The translations under genes and the position numbers were made by a program. The notes under the pieces were generated by a model. The model was not told the origin of the DNA. It did no database searches and worked only from the letters and a program-made list of their open reading frames with translations. From NCBI GenBank assembly GCA_020633125.1, contig JACKEH010000035.1:1-47733 (forward strand): 47,733 bases of DNA, written 5' to 3'. Below, piece by piece: positions 40,845 through 47,733 of this stretch (position 1 is its first letter; each line of letters begins with the position of its first letter). The stretch is from Sandaracinus sp. (GTDB lineage Bacteria > Myxococcota_A > Polyangia > Polyangiales > Houyiibacteriaceae).

Positions 40845-41435
40845 ATGGCGAAGTTCACCGACGACCGGGTGCGCGAGATCATCCTCGGCGCCACCGCGTT
40901 CCGCACGATCCCCTTCCCGTCGCACACGGGCGAGCCGAGCGAGGTGCAGATCGCGGTGCGGTGCCTGTCCGAAGCCGAGATCGACGGCTGCCGCATCGAG
41001 GCGCAGCGCCGAATGCGCGACGTCGCAAAGCGGCGCGGATGGGACGTGAGCGAGGCGTGCGACGTCGACCCCGACCTGCTCCAGCGCTTCGTGGAGAAGT
41101 CGATCCTCGCGCGTGCGTTCTTCGACGCGGACACGATCTCGAACAAGACCCCGGATCCGTTCTTCGCAAGCGAGACCGAGGTCGACATGCTCACGAGCGT
41201 GCAGGCGTCGTCGCTCATGAGCGCGTACGTCGAGCACCAGGAGTGGACGAACCCGTTCCGCACGCTGTCGCCCGAGGCGGTCGAGGAGCTGGCCGACACC
41301 CTGGGAAAAGCGCCGATGCCCGAGGGGCTCTTGGGGCTCTACGCGCCCGACACGCTCAGGGCCTTGTGCATTTCTTTGGCCTCGCTCGTGCGCTCGACGC
41401 GACCGACTGGCAGGTCCTCTACTTCGCCCAGCTGA
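40845..41435 (+). CDS. Tail assembly chaperone (Mu gp41/lambda G-like)
   Basis: 196 aa in frame 0. Helical and acidic (DDRVREIILGATAFRTIPFP, SPEAVEELADTLGKAPMPEG), between tube and tape-measure genes, the fixed place of the chaperone. At 41303-41309 the zero frame reads ctG GGA AAA, a GGGAAAA slippery heptamer in phase (lambda uses GGGAAAG). The last ~10 residues (RPTGRSSTSPS) have poor codon bias. No Shine-Dalgarno; leaderless start expected. Confidence 0.7.
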   Translation: MAKFTDDRVREIILGATAFRTIPFPSHTGEPSEVQIAVRCLSEAEIDGCRIEAQRRMRDVAKRRGWDVSEACDVDPDLLQRFVEKSILARAFFDADTISNKTPDPFFASETEVDMLTSVQASSLMSAYVEHQEWTNPFRTLSPEAVEELADTLGKAPMPEGLLGLYAPDTLRALCISLASLVRSTRPTGRSSTSPS

Positions 41436-41539
41436 CGAACGTCGAGGAGCGAAGGCGCGAGCGGGAGCGGGACGAGGCGGCGAGGGCGGAGCTGGAGAGC
41501 GAGGCACGAGGACGACGAGGGCGACGCGGAAGGCGGTGA
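41303..41539 (+). CDS. -1 frame extension of the chaperone (GT-like product)
   Basis: In the -1 frame the ORF stays open from the slip site to 41539, 3 bp before the tape-measure ATG. From ~41390 it reads LDATDWQVLYFAQLTNVEER then charged helix, with strong codon bias, like the T part of lambda GT and its Mu-like equivalents. Codon bias favours frame 0 up to ~41390, so either the overlap is dual-coding or the switch is an indel near 41390. The fused product would be about 232 aa. Confidence 0.6.
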   Translation, partial: GKSADARGALGALRARHAQGLVHFFGLARALDATDWQVLYFAQLTNVEERRRERERDEAARAELESEARGRRGRRGRR

Positions 41540-41542
41540 GGC

Positions 41543-43444
41543 ATGGCGACGGCACGCGCACGGGTACGGATCGAGGTCACGGGCGACAAGGAGCTCCAGA
41601 AGGCGCTCCGCGGCATCCGTCAGGCGCAGGCGCAGACGTCGTCGGAGGCGCGGCGACGCGAGCGTCAGCAGACGCGCACCGTCGAACGCGAGGCACGTGA
41701 GCAGGAGCGCGCGAAGCGGCGCGCAGCCGACCGTGCCGACCAGGCCGACGAGCGGGGTCACCAAGCGCGTCGCCGACGGGAGCGCGAGACGACGCGCGAG
41801 GTCGAGCGCCAGGCGCGGGCTCAGGAGCGGTCGGCGCGCCGTCGTAGCGGTGGCGTGGGCGCCGCCATCGGGCGAGGCATCGTCGGCGTCGGAGCGGCAG
41901 CTGGAGCCATCGCGGGGCGCGTGCAGGGGATGCAGGGAGCGCTCGGCGTGCGAAGCCAAGAGCAGCGCATTCAGGGCTTCATGCAGGCCGAGCAGGCGTT
42001 CATCCGGCTTGCGGCGCAGGGCGGGCTTTCGCGTGAGCGACGCGGGGAGCTGTGGACGCAGATTGGCGCGACGGCGCGCGGCACGAACACGGACCCCGGC
42101 GCGATCATCGAGGCGCTCAACGTCGCGCAGAACCGCTTCAGCGACCTCGAAGGATTCGCGGCCAACATCGAGCGCATCGCGCAGGTAGCACAGGCTGGCG
42201 GCGCGCCGATGGAGGATTGGGTCGGCGCGATCGGCGAGTTCCAGCGTCAGATGAACGTCGCCACCGAAGACGTGCCGGACCTCATCGGCATGGTGACGCA
42301 GGCAGCGCGCGACGGGTCGATCGAGGCCGGCGACATCGCCGCGAACTTCGCCGGGATCATGTCGTCGTTCGCGACGCTCCGCGGCGGCAAAGGCGGGCTC
42401 ACGCAAGCGCGAGAGTTCATGGGCCTCTCGGAGGTCATGGGCGCGGGCGGACGTTCGTCCGAGGAAACCCGCACGCTCGTCACGAACCTCATGTCGATCC
42501 TCTCGCGGTCCGAGGTGCAGACGGGCATCGAGCGCGCGACCGGCAACCGCAACCTCTTCGACGAGCGCGGCGTGATGCAGGCGAGCTTCCCCGAACTGTT
42601 CGCCGCCATGAACGAGGCGCGTGGCGACGCGTTTCGAAGCCCGCGCGCGCTGGAGCGGATGAAGATCAAGGACGTGCAGGCGCGCGACGCGATCATGGCC
42701 GTGCTCGCTCAGTTCGAGCGAGGGTCTGGCGCGAACCCGATCGCCGACATCGCCGCCGCATCGAGCGCCGAAGGCAACGCGGTCATCGACCAGACCATGG
42801 CGGACCTCATGTCGAGCGCGTCGGGCCGGGCGATGGCGATCGACGTCGGTGCGCAGGTCGAGACGATGGCGAACGGCGAGCGCGTCGTCTCCGCGATGAC
42901 GCGCCTCGTCGGGCCGATGGTCGAGCTCGAGGCGGAGTACCCGCTCCTCACGCAGGCGATGGGCACGCTCAAGGACGTCGTGACGTCGACCGGCATCGCG
43001 ATGGCCGGCATGAACTTCCTCGGGCTCGGCGGGGGAGCCGCCGCGCAAGCCGCTGCCGCCGCGCCAGGGCTCGGAGCGGGCACGACCGCAGCAAGCATTG
43101 GTGCGGCACCACTCGCAGCTGCTGTCGGTGGCGGCGCTCTCGCGATCTCCGCGGCTGCTGAACTTTCGAACGGGCTCTCGAACGCGGCGAGTCGAGACGA
43201 GATCCGTCGCATCTCGGAGACGGAGGGTCCGGAAGCGGCGATGAGTCGCATTCGAAGCGACTTCAGCTTCATGCAGCGCGGCGCGTTCGGGACGATGATG
43301 GACTTCGTACCTGGTGGCGCGCGCGCCGTGGAGGTCATTCTCTCGCCCGACTCGCGACAGGCTCTCGCGAGCGACGTAGCGCGCGCGAGCGGCGAGCAAA
43401 GCGCACGGACGCCGGGCGGACCGGCGCGACGAGGAGGCGGCTGA
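41543..43444 (+). CDS. Tape measure protein
   Basis: 633 aa. Residues ~1-100 are a long charged coiled coil (EARRRERQQTRTVEREAREQ), then Gly-rich hydrophobic segments (GVGAAIGRGIVGVGAAAGAI, residues ~105-125), a large helical domain, and a second hydrophobic run (GGGAAAQAAAAAPGLGAGT, ~490-540). It sets tail length; at roughly 1.5 angstrom per residue the tail would be near 95 nm, a rough estimate. Follows the chaperone frameshift, as expected. Confidence 0.85.
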   Translation: MATARARVRIEVTGDKELQKALRGIRQAQAQTSSEARRRERQQTRTVEREAREQERAKRRAADRADQADERGHQARRRRERETTREVERQARAQERSARRRSGGVGAAIGRGIVGVGAAAGAIAGRVQGMQGALGVRSQEQRIQGFMQAEQAFIRLAAQGGLSRERRGELWTQIGATARGTNTDPGAIIEALNVAQNRFSDLEGFAANIERIAQVAQAGGAPMEDWVGAIGEFQRQMNVATEDVPDLIGMVTQAARDGSIEAGDIAANFAGIMSSFATLRGGKGGLTQAREFMGLSEVMGAGGRSSEETRTLVTNLMSILSRSEVQTGIERATGNRNLFDERGVMQASFPELFAAMNEARGDAFRSPRALERMKIKDVQARDAIMAVLAQFERGSGANPIADIAAASSAEGNAVIDQTMADLMSSASGRAMAIDVGAQVETMANGERVVSAMTRLVGPMVELEAEYPLLTQAMGTLKDVVTSTGIAMAGMNFLGLGGGAAAQAAAAAPGLGAGTTAASIGAAPLAAAVGGGALAISAAAELSNGLSNAASRDEIRRISETEGPEAAMSRIRSDFSFMQRGAFGTMMDFVPGGARAVEVILSPDSRQALASDVARASGEQSARTPGGPARRGGG

Positions 43445-44421
43445 TGCCCGACGTGTGGAGCGAGATCCTTCAGGAGTGCAAGCTCGGCGACCTCGTGTTG
43501 CCGGTCGCCAGCGTGAGCCGTGCGGGTGGCTTCGACTTCGCCCGCCAGCGCTACCCCTTCCGCCCCGGGCAGGACGTCGAGGACACCGGCCGCATGCCGA
43601 CCACGTTCTCGCTCCGCGTGCCGCTCTTCGCCGGCATGCGTCTCGAAGGCGGCGACGAGCTCTACCCGGCGCGGTACGAAGAGCTGCTCTTCCTGCTCAA
43701 CGACTCCGCGCGCGCGGGCGAGGTCGAGTACGTGGACCCGGTCCTCGGCACGTACCGCGTGAAGGTCGCGCGCTGGAACAACGACGACACGAGCACAGAG
43801 CGCGACGGGTCGCTCTTCACGATCGAGCTCGAAGAGCGCATCGCCGAGGAAGCCTCGCTCCGGCTCACGCTCTCCGAGACGGGCGGCAACGCGCAGTCGC
43901 GCGCGGCAGAACTCGGCGAGGAGGTCGACGCGGGGCTCGAAGAGCAGGGCGTCACGAAAGAGGCGCTCGACGAGGGCTTCAGGTCCGCGGGCTACCCGCT
44001 CGAAGGCGACGAGAAGGACTGGCCCGACGGCGAGGTCTTCGCGTCGGCCGTCGCCAGCGGCTTCGCCACGCTGAACGCGGGCGCGCTCGCGGTGGACGAT
44101 GCCGCAGCGCAGGTCGACCGCTTCACGGCGCGCGTGGACGCGGTGCTCGCCTTCGATGCGCTCGAAGCGCTCGACGCGTGGAGCGTGCGCTCGTCGCTCG
44201 TGCGGCTTCGGGAGACGTTCGCGCGCGCGGCCGAGCGCGTCGTGTCGAGCGACTCGCGCCGCATCACGACGCTCGCGACGCAGGGCACGACGAGCATCTA
44301 CCGCATCGCGCGCGACCTCTACGGCGACGCGCGACAGGCCGACGCGCTCCTGCGGCTGAACGCGATCGCCAACCCGCTCGCGATCCCCGCAGGCACCGTG
44401 CTCCGCGTGTGGGTGCCATGA
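43444..44421 (+). CDS. Mu gp43-like DNA circulation/tail protein with LysM-like C-terminus
   Basis: 325 aa. N-terminal beta part ASVSRAGGFDFARQRYPFRP, PTTFSLRVPLFAG, LYPARYEELLFLLN resembles DNA-circulation (gpN/gp43) N-terminal domains. The C-terminal TSIYRIARDLYGDARQADAL then LNAIANPLAIPAGTVLRVWV is a LysM/tail protein X-like unit. It would connect tail tube and baseplate hub. TGATG overlap with the tape-measure gene, ATGA with the next. Confidence 0.7.
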   Translation: MPDVWSEILQECKLGDLVLPVASVSRAGGFDFARQRYPFRPGQDVEDTGRMPTTFSLRVPLFAGMRLEGGDELYPARYEELLFLLNDSARAGEVEYVDPVLGTYRVKVARWNNDDTSTERDGSLFTIELEERIAEEASLRLTLSETGGNAQSRAAELGEEVDAGLEEQGVTKEALDEGFRSAGYPLEGDEKDWPDGEVFASAVASGFATLNAGALAVDDAAAQVDRFTARVDAVLAFDALEALDAWSVRSSLVRLRETFARAAERVVSSDSRRITTLATQGTTSIYRIARDLYGDARQADALLRLNAIANPLAIPAGTVLRVWVP

Positions 44422-45716
44422 CGACGGGCGCGTTGCAGCTCGAGATCGCGGGTGAGCGCATCGAGACGTGGGCCTCGTACCGCGTCTCGTCGTCGATGCT
44501 CACCCCGGCCGACGACTGGTCCGCGTCGCTCTTCGTGCGCGGCGATGCGCAGGCGCGCGCGCTCCTCGCGAGCTACGTGCGCGTCGGCGAGCCCGTGAAG
44601 GCGTACATCGTCCAGAACCACGGCCAGCCGGACGAGCTCCGCGCGCTCCAGCTCACGGGCTTCGTCGAGACGCGCGACGTTGCGAACGACATCAACGGCA
44701 CGCGCATCTCGGTCTCGGGACGGGACCTCGCCGCGCACCTCGCCGACTCATGCGTGCCGATGGACGCGGTGCGGCAGACGGGCGAGAACTTCGTCGACCT
44801 CGTGCGCGCGCTCGTCGCGCCTTGGCGCATCGAGGTCTGGCTCGACGCGGCGGCCTCGCGCCACATCGCGACAGGCCAAGTCACGACGACGGCCGAGGGG
44901 CGTCTCGCGCGTCAGCGTGCGCGTCGACTCGGCGTGCCGGCGGGGACGTTCAACCGCGCGCAGATGGACCGCGCGACGCGTGAGCGCGTGCCGATCGACG
45001 AGGTGCTCGGCGCGCCGACGCCAGCGGCCGAGCGTGCGGCGCGGCGGGCGCGGAAGGGCGCCGCGAACGCGCTCACGGCGAGCGACATCCAGCGGATCAA
45101 GATCGCGGAGGCGATGCCGCAGGCGGGCGAGGTCGTGTGGGAGTTCCTCGAGCGCCACGCGCGGCGCTTCGGGCTCATGATGTGGTTCGACCCCGAGGGG
45201 CGGCTCGTCATCAGCTCGCCGAACTACGACCAGCCGCCGACGTTCCGCATCGTCCGCCGGCTCGCGTCCGACCCGCAGGAGCCGAACAACGTCCTCGCCG
45301 GCAGCGAGCAGACGAACATGCGGGACCGCTACTCGAAGGTGACGGTCTTCGGTAAGACGGGCGCGCGCGACGCGAGCCGGTCGAAGTTCTCGTTCGCGGC
45401 GACCGATTCGACGCTTCCCTTCCCGAAGGAGCTCGTCGTGCACGACCAGTCGGTACGCTCGCGCGAAGAGGCGAAACGCGCCGCGACGCGCGAGCTCTAC
45501 AAGTTCCGCGCGAACGCCCACGTGCTCGACTACACGCTCCGCGGGCACGGCGACGGCTCGCACGTCTTCGCGACGGACGCGACGTACGAGATCCACGACG
45601 AGGTGCTCGGCATCTACGACACGTGGTACTGCGTCGAGCGCACGTTCTCGTGCTCGCGGGACCAGGGCACATCGACCACGCTTCGGCTCTTGCCGCTCGG
45701 CGCCTTGCAGCTCTGA
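44418..45716 (+). CDS. Baseplate hub protein (Mu gp44/gpP-like)
   Basis: 432 aa. LQLEIAGERIETWASYRVSS, DDWSASLFVRGDAQARALLA, LQLTGFVETRDVANDINGTR, ISVSGRDLAAHLADSC follow the hub-domain pattern of gpD/gp44 proteins; a basic linker (residues ~160-215) is inserted; C-terminal NVLAGSEQTNMRDRYSKVTV and DYTLRGHGDG strands complete it. Trimers make the centre of the baseplate. Ends before a terminator. Confidence 0.78.
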   Translation: MTTGALQLEIAGERIETWASYRVSSSMLTPADDWSASLFVRGDAQARALLASYVRVGEPVKAYIVQNHGQPDELRALQLTGFVETRDVANDINGTRISVSGRDLAAHLADSCVPMDAVRQTGENFVDLVRALVAPWRIEVWLDAAASRHIATGQVTTTAEGRLARQRARRLGVPAGTFNRAQMDRATRERVPIDEVLGAPTPAAERAARRARKGAANALTASDIQRIKIAEAMPQAGEVVWEFLERHARRFGLMMWFDPEGRLVISSPNYDQPPTFRIVRRLASDPQEPNNVLAGSEQTNMRDRYSKVTVFGKTGARDASRSKFSFAATDSTLPFPKELVVHDQSVRSREEAKRAATRELYKFRANAHVLDYTLRGHGDGSHVFATDATYEIHDEVLGIYDTWYCVERTFSCSRDQGTSTTLRLLPLGALQL

Positions 45717-45750
45717 GCGCGCCACGGCGGGATGACCGCACGCATGGGCG

Positions 45751-45787
45751 AGGCCCTCGGCGATGGTGCCGGGGGCTTCGTCTTTCC
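45751..45787 (+). terminator. Terminator hairpin after hub gene
   Basis: AGGCCCTCGG (45751-45760) pairs with 45769-45778, including two wobble pairs, loop 8 nt, then CGTCTTTCC. A TACCCT promoter begins 14 nt after the T-rich tail. Confidence 0.7.
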
Positions 45788-45800
45788 GTCGCTCGGGCGC

Positions 45801-45806
45801 TACCCT
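45801..45806 (+). promoter_or_regulatory. TACCCT -10 box, leaderless promoter of baseplate genes
   Basis: TACCCT followed by CCCGCC and ATG 45813: the third identical hexamer and 6-nt spacing. A shared CTTCGTC(G/T)TT stretch upstream here and at 40818 belongs to the terminators. Confidence 0.55.
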
Positions 45807-45812
45807 CCCGCC

Positions 45813-46388
45813 ATGACCGGACGACTCACCGAGGGGATCGAGTCCCTGCTCGACTGGGGCATCGCCAAGGCGTCGAGCATCAGCGCGAGCGTGAAGGACG
45901 TGCTCGTCACCGTGCTCGGCGACGACGGCGACGAGATCGAGGAGGTCGTCGAGCAGGTGCTCTCGGTCGACGCCGCGGTGCTCGTCCGACCCGCGGCTCC
46001 GACGAACGACGGCGCGATGGAGGTGCTCTTCGTACGGCGCGGCGAGGAGCGCACGACGATCGCCACGCGTGACCCGCGGTGGCAGGTCGACCTTGAAGAG
46101 GGCGAGGTCGTCGTGCGGGCATTCGCTTCCGGGGCTGCGCTCGTGCGCATTCGACCCGACGGAACAATCGTGCTCGCCGGAGACGTCGCGATGGGCGCCG
46201 ACACCGCGACCGAGGCCGTGGTCCTCGGCACGACGCTCAAGAGCTACCTCGACGCGAACAAGACCTGGCAGGACACACACACGCACCCGTTCGTCGCCAC
46301 GGGCGCAGTGAGCCCGACCGCGGTGCCGACTGCTCCGAGCCCGACGGTCCCGGCCATCGAATCGACGCGACACACGGTGGACTCATGA
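45813..46388 (+). CDS. Baseplate spike protein (Mu gp45/gpV-like)
   Basis: 191 aa. An N-terminal helical and OB-like part, strands EVLFVRRGEERTTIATRDPR, GAALVRIRPDGTIVLAGDVA, and a C-terminal TWQDTHTHPFVATGAV with the THTHP motif that in Mu-like and P2-like spikes binds the tip iron, then PTAVPTAPSPTVPAI. It is the membrane-piercing needle. The next gene overlaps (ATGA). Confidence 0.82.
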   Translation: MTGRLTEGIESLLDWGIAKASSISASVKDVLVTVLGDDGDEIEEVVEQVLSVDAAVLVRPAAPTNDGAMEVLFVRRGEERTTIATRDPRWQVDLEEGEVVVRAFASGAALVRIRPDGTIVLAGDVAMGADTATEAVVLGTTLKSYLDANKTWQDTHTHPFVATGAVSPTAVPTAPSPTVPAIESTRHTVDS

Positions 46389-46747
46389 GCACGACGCGAC
46401 TCCTCGAACCCACGGGCGACTACGGCATCGACGCGGGCGACATCCAGCAGGACGGCACCGAGACGAGTACGGTCCTCTGGCTCTTGCGCACGCAGCGCGG
46501 CTCGTGCCTCGTGTACCCGAACGCCGGCAACCGGCTCGCGCGCATCACGAAGCTCGACGGGGCCGCGACCGAGCGCGAAGCGAAGCAGGCCGCCGAGGAA
46601 GCGCTCGCGCCGCTCGTCGCGCAGAAGCGCATCTCGGACCTCGTCGTCGAGGCACAGGTCGAAGGCTCGGCGATGGTGCTCACCGTCGCGTTTACCGACG
46701 TCGCGTCGGGTGCTCAACGCCGTGTGCAATCGCGGCTCGGAGGCTGA
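46385..46747 (+). CDS. Baseplate wedge protein (Mu gp46/gpW-like)
   Basis: 120 aa. YGIDAGDIQQDGTETSTVLW, LLRTQRGSCLVYPNAGNRLA, then AEEALAPLVAQKRISDLVVE and a beta end match the gp25/gp46 wedge fold: start strand with a D-GD--GTETS, a helix, and the conserved YP-GNRL turn. Placed between spike and baseplate J genes, as in Mu. Confidence 0.78.
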   Translation: MSTTRLLEPTGDYGIDAGDIQQDGTETSTVLWLLRTQRGSCLVYPNAGNRLARITKLDGAATEREAKQAAEEALAPLVAQKRISDLVVEAQVEGSAMVLTVAFTDVASGAQRRVQSRLGG

Positions 46748-46751
46748 GGGA

Positions 46752-47733
46752 ATGCCGCTCGAAACGCTCACGCTCGCCGAGGTCGTGGATCTGGTCAAAG
46801 CCGAGATCCGTCGCCTCTACCCCGACGCCAACGTCGCCGACTTCACCGACTGGGCGCTCGAAGCCGAGATCCTCGCCCGCGTCTTCCTCGGCAACCAGCA
46901 GCAGGCGCTTCACGCGCTCCGCTCGCGCTTCGCCCGCACGTGCCCCGACTCGGAGCTCGACAACCTCGCCGTGGCCTACGGCACGCGCCGACAGCCGGCG
47001 ACAAAGCACGCGGGGTTCGCCATCGCGCTCTCGACGGACGCAGGTGTCGCCGAGGACATCCCGGCCGGCACGGTGCTCCGCGCAGCCGACGGGACCGAGT
47101 ACGTGACCACGGCCGCCGCGACGACCGCGCGGACCACGTTCTCGCCCGCGCTCACGGCCGCCGAGGGCACGACGCGCGAGCGGCTCGTGATCGCACCGGG
47201 CGTCTCGCAGCTGTCCGAGGGCGAGGTCTTTTACGCGCCCGGCGACTTCGGCGGCGACGACTCGTGGCACGCGGTGCGCGACCTGCTGACCGAGACGAGC
47301 GCGATCGACGTCTGGCCCCCGCTCCGCGTGACGCTTCCGGTTAGCACGGCGATCGTGGCCGTGTGGGGATGCGTCGTCGCGATCGAGGCCGTCGAGGTCG
47401 GCGCCGCGTCGCTTCGCGGCCCGTGGACGCAGCTGACGTGGGATCCGGACACGCTCCCGCCCGACCTCGACCCGACCGCGATCGTGTGCCTGCTCTCGGG
47501 TGGCGGCGACATCGAGAGCAACGATGACCTTCGCGCGCGCCTCGTCGCGCTCGAAGCCGGCGCGCAGGGCGTCGGCACGGTCGCCGACTACGTGCGGTGG
47601 GCGATGAACACGCCGGACCTGCGCGTCGCGCGCGCGTTCTCGTTCCCGAACCTCGTCACGCAGGGCGTGATCACCGTCGTGTGCCAGGGCGTGAGCGGCG
47701 CGCGCGAACTCGGGCCCGACGCGATCGACGCGA
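46752..47733 (+). CDS. Baseplate J-like protein (Mu gp47), N-terminal part
   Basis: Partial at the right end; continues in frame at base 1. The 327 visible residues start PLETLTLAEVVDLVKAEI and hold the family hallmarks: AEILARVFLGNQQQALHALR, AGFAIALSTDAGVAEDIPAG, GGGDIESNDDLRARLVAL (~residues 254-271), GVGTVADYVRWAMNTPDLRV, ITVVCQGVSG. ATG 46752 has TGAGGGA upstream, 4 bp after the previous stop. Joined to 1-647 it makes ~542 aa, usual for larger gp47 members. Confidence 0.88.
   Translation, partial: MPLETLTLAEVVDLVKAEIRRLYPDANVADFTDWALEAEILARVFLGNQQQALHALRSRFARTCPDSELDNLAVAYGTRRQPATKHAGFAIALSTDAGVAEDIPAGTVLRAADGTEYVTTAAATTARTTFSPALTAAEGTTRERLVIAPGVSQLSEGEVFYAPGDFGGDDSWHAVRDLLTETSAIDVWPPLRVTLPVSTAIVAVWGCVVAIEAVEVGAASLRGPWTQLTWDPDTLPPDLDPTAIVCLLSGGGDIESNDDLRARLVALEAGAQGVGTVADYVRWAMNTPDLRVARAFSFPNLVTQGVITVVCQGVSGARELGPDAIDA

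Noticed and set aside
1..47733. Integrase, transposase or reverse transcriptase (Mu-like transposition or diversity-generating element)
   Set aside because: Despite the Mu-like tail, no DDE transposase, recombinase or RT motif was found in any plausible frame.

Overview
The window is best read as one complete, circularly permuted genome of a tailed phage with a Mu-like contractile tail, very GC-rich, with every supported gene on the + strand. The baseplate J gene runs off the right end at 47733 and continues in frame from base 1: the last base (a) plus the first two (tc) make an Ile codon, and the rejoined product is about 542 aa. The two ends therefore look like an arbitrary cut in a circle of about 47.7 kb. 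GC richness and very dense third-position G/C suggest a high-GC host, but nothing here identifies it. I see no integrase or portable-element transposase, so a lytic life style is likely but unproven.

Layout, starting from packaging. 24.4-29.3 kb holds a terminase small-subunit candidate, zinc-ribbon proteins, a PPC-motif protein and a large terminase interrupted inside its Walker A by a class 3-type intein with a LAGLIDADG domain. 29.3-31.0 kb holds a ParB-like protein and an unusual ABC ATPase-GNAT fusion that resembles Mom-type DNA-modification enzymes. 31.0-36.1 kb is the head module (portal, MuF-type minor head protein, scaffold, major capsid), closed by a perfect 15-bp hairpin and followed by a second, 67-nt structured element. 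36.2-47.7 kb and 0-3 kb is the connector and tail module, in the gene order of phage Mu (gp36/37/38-like, sheath, tube, chaperone with probable -1 frameshift, tape measure, gp43-48-like).

3.0-5.2 kb has an Ig-domain fibre gene whose 3' part is broken in several frames. 5.2-10.3 kb is a lysis cassette (coiled-coil membrane protein, holin-like protein, lipoprotein, a protein with a possible His/Cys hydrolase dyad, secreted wall hydrolase-like protein) interrupted by about 1.4 kb of degenerate sequence with glycosyltransferase-like fragments. 10.3-14.9 kb contains small, mostly unknown early-type genes, including a LexA-type winged helix protein whose frame is broken at homopolymers, and a tRNA T-arm-like remnant. 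14.9-22.7 kb is a recombination and replication module (Cas4/AddB-like Fe-S nuclease, Sak4-like ATPase, SSB with a DDDIPF tip, DnaD-like protein, RuvC-like resolvase) plus short overlapping genes. 22.8-24.4 kb has a MazG-like protein and an adenine methyltransferase.

Genes are mostly translationally coupled through ATGA, GTGA or TGATG overlaps. Three late transcription units start at an identical TACCCT box exactly 6 nt before an ATG, implying leaderless late mRNAs; two of them directly follow a terminator hairpin. Function calls rest on motifs and gene order read by eye; no database search was possible.
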